Positions 57,891 to 64,000 of a DNA stretch of 64,000 nucleotides are shown here, piece after piece. The stretch covers positions 16,750,258 through 16,814,257 of the forward strand of contig JAMKCF010000001.1 of the NCBI GenBank assembly GCA_023634235.1, given 5' to 3'. Below the pieces are notes generated by a model. It had not been told where the DNA came from and made no database searches. It saw only the letters and a list, made by a program, of their open reading frames with translations. Made by a program: the position numbers and the translations under genes. This DNA is from Pisaster brevispinus (Eukaryota > Echinodermata > Asteroidea > Forcipulatida > Asteriidae). Position 1 is the first letter of the stretch. The number at the start of each line of letters is the position of its first letter.

Positions 57891-60665
57891 TCAATCAAAA
57901 GAAATTTATAAAGCGCCAAAATCAAAAGTTTGCTCTAAGGCGCTGATGAATGGGCACTAACAGGAGAAACATTATTGATGGTACACCTCCTGAAACAGGT
58001 GAGCTTTCAGGAGTGTCTTGAATGTATGCAGTGAGGTGGTATCTCTGATGTATTCTGGAAGTTTGTTCCAGATTCTGGGTCCGTATACAGAAAATGATAT
58101 ATCGGCAAAAGAGACACAATGGGTTCTAGGCTCAACAAAGTGGTGAACAGGAGGCTGATGATCAAAGTCGTCTCTGTTGAGAACTTATTTGAAGCATGTC
58201 CGTGATGTAAGCGGGAGCTTGTTTCCAGTACGCTTTAAACATAAGAATGATGACCTTGTAGTTGATTTTTTGCGTGATTGGAAGATAAGTTCGGGAGTGA
58301 TGAAGTCGCACTTCCGTTTGTTAGAAACTACTCTGGCAGCAGATTGCTGAACATTTTGAAGCCTCTTTTTCAGTTTCTGACTGATACCAATCAAGAGGCT
58401 GTTACAATAGTCCAGTCGAGATGTCACCAGAGTGTGTACTGCTAACTTGGTTGCCTCCACAGTCAGCAGTTTACGGGCCCTACTAATGTTGATTAGGTGG
58501 AAGTTGGCGGCTTTGATGATACTTGACACCTGAGGAGACATAGTCATCCCAGAGTCAAACATGACCCCAAGATTCCTAACTGGATTAGCTTGGACAGGGA
58601 CGTCAGTTCCAGCAACTTGCAGAGATGACAGGTTGAACTTGGCAAGTTGAGCCCTGAAACCAATCACTAATACCTCTGTCTTGTCGGCGTTAAGTTTGAG
58701 GAAGTTAGATGACATCCAGTCATGCACATCCATGATGCAACCCTCTACTATAGACATACCCTGTGAGACCTCATCAGTTGTAACAGGGCAGATTGAGATG
58801 TAGATCTGTGTGTCGTCAGCATACATGTGAAGATCCATGCCATGCCTGCGGATGATGTGACCTAGTGGTAGAGTATAAATCAGAAACAAGAGTGGACCGA
58901 GCACTGATCCCTGAGGGACCCCGAATTGCAAGTGTTGTGGTGCTGAGAACTCTTGATTGATGTGAACACGTTGTGATCTACCGGACAGATAAGATTTGAA
59001 CCACTTCAGTGGACCGTCCTGCACTCCAAGAAGCCTTTCCATCTGATTAAGTAGGACTTTGTGGTCGATTGTGTCAAAGGCTGCACTTGGGTCAAGCAGG
59101 ACAAGGATGGTAACGCCCCGCTTCTCCATGGTCCACATGATGTCATTGTGAACCCGAAGGAGGCCTGTTTCAGTGCTGTGGAAGCGCTTGTAGGCAGACT
59201 GAAGGGGCTCATGTAGTCAGTCAACTGCTTAGAGGCAACCCTCTCGAGCACCTTGGACAGGAAGAACAGGTTGCTGACGGGACGGTAATTCTTCAAGATG
59301 TTATGGTCCAAACTTGGCTTCTTGAGCACAGGTGTAATCAATGCAGATTTCAGAGAGGCTGGCACAACACCTGATGTGATGGATGAGTCCACAACCGAGG
59401 TGATGATGGGGATGAGAGTATCCAAAAACTGCTTGATCATCCACGACGGTAGTGGGTCGAGAAGGCAAGCTGGACTTGGTGCCTTGGAGACTTGGAGATG
59501 ATATCACGGACATCAGTTTCACGAACCCTGGTGAATGTGTCCTAAGATGAACATACACTGGATGTAGGATGTGCTGTAGAATCAGGTGAATGAGAAGAGA
59601 AACTTTCTCTGATTATCACAATTTTCTCCATGAAGAATTTTGAGAAGCGTTCAGCCAGTTCACTATGGCATTGATGATCAGGAAGCTTTGACGGCTTCTT
59701 TGTTATGGAGAATGTCATTGATGACCCGAAACAGATTCATGTAGTCATTGCCGCAGTTAATGATCTTTTCATTGAAGAAAGAACATTTTGATTGATAAAG
59801 TTGTTGATTGTAGTTATTTTTGACTTCCTTAAACGTATCACGGTCATCGGGAGAACCAGTACGAATCCATTTTTTCTGCTTCTCTGCGATTGCGTTTAGC
59901 TTGATGTAGAGAATCCGAGAACTGGGGCTGCCGGGGACGTAATACCACAGATTTTGTACAGGCGGGTGCATGTTTATCCAACAAGCTAGCCAGTATATTA
60001 TTATACTGATCCACATCATCACAGACGTCAGTGGCAGGAGATGTCATCAGTTCAGAAGTTATCAGATCTTCCTGGAAGAACTGGGGGTTGATCAATCGGC
60101 AGTTTCTGGATGTTATAGACATCCTCACTGGAATTGGCTTTGCGACATTGAGATGGCATGCAATTAATCTGTGGTCAAAGATCTGATCTAGGACACGTAC
60201 TTTCTTCACAAGACTGTCCGATTCCCGAGAAATCACAACATCCAGTGTATGTCCACGGTTGTGAGTAGGGCCGACAACAAACTGCTCTAGGCCAAGAGAT
60301 GTAGTCAGTTCCATGAAGCGCTGAGTATCATAGTCATCAGGAACATCAAGGTGAAGATTTAAATCACCAACTATTACAAGATCTCCTTTGGCCAGCATGA
60401 GATCTTGCATCACTTCCGAGAATTCTTCAAAGAAGATTGTAGGGGTAAGTTGGTTCTTCGCTGAGGGAGGGGGTCTGTAAATGACAACGAGTGTAAAACA
60501 CTTGGTTCCCGTTGAGAAGACAACTTCACAGTACTCAAAGCTCCTGATGTTCCGATGAGTTTGATTCACTGATTGTGATACAACTTTGATGCCTTTCTTG
60601 TACATCACAGCAATCCCTCCACACGGGTCACCACCTCCACGTGGAATATTGAAAAGATCATAGCC
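57884..60665 (-). mobile_element. Third LINE, L2-like, 5'-truncated, inside the gypsy element
   Basis: The minus-strand element is flanked by imperfect 12-bp copies of gggtcgccatat / gggtggcgatat (57872-57883 and 60666-60677). The 3' end is a GATT repeat (tgattgattgattga). The 5' end starts inside the endonuclease (PRGGGDPCGG), so it is 5'-truncated, a common outcome of target-primed reverse transcription. Gypsy coding resumes on each side (VEYRHP before, PLKQLVVPEKFRK after). Confidence 0.85.
57960..60665 (-). pseudogene. LINE endonuclease/RT fragment
   Basis: ORF 59844-60608 has the endonuclease half (VVIYRPPPSAKN, VIVGDLNLHLDV, GHTLDVVIS). ORF 59006-59440 begins the RT (PVLKKPSLDHNILKNYRPVS then NLFFLSKVLERV). 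A one-base shift near 59215 leads into ORF 58185-59138 with LLDPSAAFDTIDHKVL, FGVPQGSVLGPLLFLIY and MYADDTQIY (intact catalytic pair). The C-terminal GPRIWNKLPEYIRDTT block lies in a shifted frame at 57960-58110. The motif wording is typical of the L2/CR1 group. Frame breaks make it a pseudogene. Confidence 0.8.
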
Positions 60666-61096
60666 GGGTGGCGATATTCAACTTTCGGTGAGTTAAATTG
60701 CCTGTATAACATTCCTTTGGAGACGTAAAACTTGGTTGTGTTGTTCTTACCGGTTCTTCTCTCTTCGCCCGTTGATGCTAACTCTCGCAGATGGTTGAGG
60801 CTTGCATCTTTAAGTTGAGCGTTGGTGAATTCCTCCTTGCAGATTTCAGGAAGTGGTTGTTCTGAAACTTTCATCGGACGGAGAGGCTTCAATTCAGCTT
60901 TCCTTTGTGCTCTTGTCTGTACGGCTTGAGCCTCGTCTGCCGGTCTCTGTTGTGGCATCGCCTCATGAGTGGTTGTCGTTGTAGTGACGATCTCTTTGCT
61001 TGCAGTATCCTGTAACTGCGAAGGCTCTCTGACACCTGCTATATTACCGATAATAAGATCATTTAACTCTTCGTGACACCATAAAAAAAAAATCAC
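60666..61096 (-). pseudogene. Gypsy pol segment N-terminal to integrase
   Basis: Minus-strand ORF with VQTRAQRKAELKPLRPMKV, FTNAQLKDASLNHLREL and KFYVSKGMLYRQFNSPKVEY. The 'TRAQ ... kdgLLYR' pattern is the linker normally found just before the integrase zinc module. It is cut by the LINE after EYRHP. Upstream protease and gag are not in the window. Confidence 0.7.
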
Positions 61097-61475
61097 ACAC
61101 TTATGCCATCAGGCACTTTTCAAGTGTCCGTTTGATATTGTGCGTGTAATATGTGTTTTTTGAGAACACAATCATGTTTAAATCGCTCAAACTATTGGAT
61201 ATAGACCCTTGTGACTAAATAAAATAAATTCAAGCAAAATTTCCATTGAGATCAGCCCACAAGTGTCTCTAAGCCATTTGTTTGAATGAGACCCTCGTGT
61301 TTGATGAGTCAGCAAAAACATCATAATTTCTTACATTTCTTACATTTCCCAAGGGAATACCGGGAGAACTGGTCATTGGTGGATTTTTTTTGGTGTGAAA
61401 TCAACCCCGATGGTAACAAGACAATTGGCATGCTATTTGGCTAGGTGTAGTTGAGGAACCTTACATTTTTTAAAT
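61065..61475. repeat. Dispersed repeat, copy 2
   Basis: Counterpart of 10325-10775. It abuts the broken 5' edge of the gypsy element, so insertion or recombination here may explain that truncation. Confidence 0.65.
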
Positions 61476-61485
61476 ACAAATAAAA

Positions 61486-63608
61486 CTAGGCATAAGTTTT
61501 TGTTGTATAACAAAAACAAGGTGTTCGGTGTAGACATTTTCGAGTTAGCTGAGGTAGTGTTTTCGAAGAGAAAACCGAAAAAACATAATTTAGTACGACA
61601 AATTGATACATAAAGTGAATGGTAGATTTCGTATTTGAAATAAAAAACTTTGATAAATTAAAAAACTTATGAAATATTTCCGTTTTTATAGCTCATTTTA
61701 CTATCAAGACATTGAGATTCATAAGTATCAGCTAAGTTTTTGAAATTGTTACAGGCTTTTAGTTATTGTTTTGCTGGAATTGAAAGTCCTATGGGTAAAG
61801 CTGTATTCAATATAGAGGGACCACCTGATTTCAAGATCATATTGTTTGCAGGCCTCCAAACGAGGACCGGGAGTGATTATTTTCACTTAAGCTCTCAGTT
61901 TTGACCAGAATCGAAGCACACAGGGAGACACAGTTTGTGTATTCATTGGGGATGGTGCAAGTTATGTATATAACAAAATTTTGGTTCTCCGGATAAAAAT
62001 TGTTTACATATTAAAGGTTAATTTAATGTAAGGATGCCATCGAGTCGTCATCATCCCGAAAATGCGGTTTCATCTACACACTCAGGTCTAAGGGTGTAAC
62101 GTTTAAGGTCTCAACCCTCTTTTGGTTAATGGGATCTGATGTTTTTAAGTATTGAATAAGCATCTTTCAGTTTCGACCAGAAGTAAAGGTCACAGAGGGT
62201 CACACTTTGTGTAAAATAATAAAAAATACACTCAGGGTCTTTCACATGGACCAAAGATCTTGTATGTAGCAGTTATAGTTTTCCAGATGTTTTTATGTAA
62301 AAATTAAAATATTGATTTAATGTTATGACGTCATTGATGACGTAATCATGCCAAAAACCTCTGTGGTTTCATTGACACACTAAGGTCTAAGTACATGGTT
62401 AGCTTAAAGTCAAAACCCTGTTTGTTTGGTTCACGGGTTATGTTTTTTTTCCATACACAGTACACATACATAATATACCTGAGCGGGGATTAGCATCAAT
62501 TCAATCCGATAGTTGAAAATTAAACCATGACAAAAATAATGATTTTTGAAAGTAAAAAAACAAAATAAAAAACACTAGGCCAGTTCATGGATATCAACAT
62601 TATTGTAGACAAAAAAGGAATGCCCCCTCTTTTTAACGGTGATTTTGAAATAAAGATTACCATTTTAATCACCGTGTCTGAAGGGCATACTCAGAGGGCC
62701 TAGAGCGCCTTTGGCAGGCATGGTCACGTCGATCAACGTGACGTGGGTCTTGGTGTTTGATGAGAAACAAACCAATGTCGTTCTTTTTCAGTTGAAGTTT
62801 TTGTCATTTAGTCAAAGTCATACAAATCCCTAAAGCAGGTGGACATCTCAGTAAAACCTCCTCTTTTATTCCTTGTTTTCCATTAAGCCATCAGACGAGC
62901 ACAGCGGAACTAAATTCACACTGAACTTTGAATGAGTTTGAGTTTTTTATGTGCGGGACACGTGTTGTTACAACGTACAAGAATAAGCAACGCAATGATA
63001 CATTTCCGTTGTGTGGGACTGTGTGCACAGGCTTCGTGGACTTTGAACCTTATGAATAATGGAGCGGTCAGTCAGTTACAGCGCTTTTCTCCATACACAC
63101 ATAAACTGCGGTTAATACTAATTTTGGCTGTAACACCCATTTAGGACCAGAAGTTAAGGTCATATTGGCATCATTTCTGTGCAAAAGTTTCGGAAGGATC
63201 ATAGATCTACAATCTGATGTGAAAATTGTGACGAAACGATCAGTAGTTTTTGAGATATGAATTTTTTAAATATTCAACTTCCGGTTTGAACCGGAAGTCA
63301 AGGTCAAATGAGGTCGCGTTCAGTGTAGCGTTTTTAGAGTCATACCAGGCCTATCCGATGATGTATAGATTGTGAAAATCCATTGTGTAGTTTTGGAGTT
63401 ATGATTTTTTCAAATATTAAACTTTGATTTAACGTAACTCGACACCTGATGACGTCATCATGACGTAACTGAAGCGGTTTCATCTCCTAATAAATATCTA
63501 ACTTAATATGAAGTTTCAAGTTCATATGAGCTTGGAAAGGGTGCTTTTGTTAGCGGACAAGGGACGCTGAGAAGAAGAAGAAGAAGAAGAAGAAGTATTA
63601 AGAAAAAA
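61486..63608 (-). mobile_element. Helentron-type element, family 2 copy D
   Basis: On the minus strand the right terminus is at 61486: inverted CTAG, a hairpin with 9-bp stems (61496-61504 and 61509-61517) and ATIR aggtgttcgg (61519-61528), flanked by AA on the plus strand (TT on the element strand). Its interior matches copy C in inverse order, including tgacgtcatcatgacgtaac and a GAA microsatellite at 63571-63595. Its left terminus is not reached because copy E is inserted near that end. Confidence 0.8.
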
Positions 63609-64000
63609 CTAGACGTAAATTTTTGTTGAAACAAAAACAAGGTGTTCGGTGTAGACATTCTCGAGTTAGCAGAGGTAGTGTTTTCAAACAGAAAACCAAA
63701 AAAACATAACTTAGTACGACAGATAATATTCCAGAGCGGGATAAAAGCATGAACAGTTGTTTGTTAAAATGTCAAGACAAGGTCACCAACATTTTCATTT
63801 TTGTGAAGTATGTGGAGCCCATGTTGAAACAATTATAAAGACTCTGCCAAAGGCTTCTAGTAAAACTGTATTTTGAACTCTTTTAACTTGCCGCCAGATC
63901 GCGCTCTTAAATCTTATTTTGATTTAACCAGACCCTTGTCAGACTGCAACATCGTTAAAATCAACTCCAAAAAAGTTGCCACTTTTAATTACAATGCACT
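63609..64000 (-). mobile_element. Helentron-type element, family 2 copy E (runs off the window)
   Basis: The right terminus is at 63609 with inverted CTAG, a perfect 8-bp-stem hairpin, and aaggtgttcggtgtagacat as in copy D. AA at 63607-63608 gives the TT target. It is inserted in the T-rich stretch near copy D's left end. Confidence 0.75.

Larger units (their letters stand above)
54806..61096 (-). mobile_element. Ty3/gypsy-type LTR retrotransposon with Gmr1-like domain order
   Basis: Minus-strand pol fragments run in the order pre-integrase region, integrase zinc module, integrase core, C-terminal module, spacer, RT, RNase H. They are followed by a polypurine tract (aaaaagggggtaaa, 55157-55171 region) and a likely 3' LTR. 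The domain order is copia-like while the sequences are gypsy-like. The 5' part (gag, protease, 5' LTR) is missing beyond about 61090. A LINE is inserted at 57884-60665. Confidence 0.75.

Overview
This is repeat-rich animal DNA, probably from a marine invertebrate deuterostome (echinoderm, hemichordate or cephalochordate). The signs are spliced coding segments with GT/AG borders, AT-rich intergenic DNA with many microsatellites, a non-LTR retrotransposon with an N-terminal 2A-like peptide plus a PHD finger, and a Gmr1-like LTR retrotransposon, a group described from deuterostomes. The species call is inference. No rRNA, tRNA, CRISPR array or prokaryotic operon was seen.

Left part (1-17 kb). 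An integrase-like exon (minus, 509-652) is followed on the plus strand by the exons of a beta-class N6/N4 DNA methyltransferase-like gene (1149-3766). Its last three exons splice in phase, but its upstream exons carry stops and a frameshift. A 41-bp minisatellite built on a perfect palindrome lies at 5604-5920. Two large decayed minus-strand genes of multicopy families follow: a C2H2 plus transposase-like protein (6365-8835) and a roughly 1,450-residue protein with a FEN/PIN-like nuclease region (10892-15356), the latter with a separate zinc-type exon and a SAM-domain exon upstream. A G-rich minisatellite sits at 9062-9667.

Middle (17.5-31 kb). A near full-length but dead 2A/PHD LINE occupies 17550-21440. 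Next comes a cluster of small minus-strand genes: a three-exon acidic, proline-rich protein, an unknown ORF and a PC4/p15-like protein with a partial duplication. A complete PIF/Harbinger element (23977-30641, matching inverted ends, 3-bp duplication TAT, Myb-like gene plus DDE transposase, both broken) lies beside it.

Right part (31-64 kb). An unrecognised two-exon gene (31816-33290) precedes a set of rolling-circle elements of the Helentron/Helitron2 type. Copies lie at 34424-37213, 43609-48427, 43685-45430, 61486-63608 and 63609 to the end, and two further right ends are at 26004 and 26950. They end in hairpin plus CTAG, have asymmetric terminal inverted repeats and sit at TT. One copy splits a second LINE (39800-49460), and another copy is nested in that one. 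A minus-strand five-exon host gene with an ING-type PHD finger (49984-54764) carries a solo LTR and a tandem pair of 725-bp MITEs in its introns. A Ty3/gypsy-type element with integrase before reverse transcriptase (54806-61096) is itself interrupted by a third, L2-like LINE (57884-60665) flanked by a 12-bp imperfect duplication.

Overall, most of the window is layered mobile DNA. The best candidates for functional host coding are the PHD gene, the two-exon gene at 31.8-33.3 kb, the small acidic gene at 21.5-22.3 kb and the 3' half of the methyltransferase gene.
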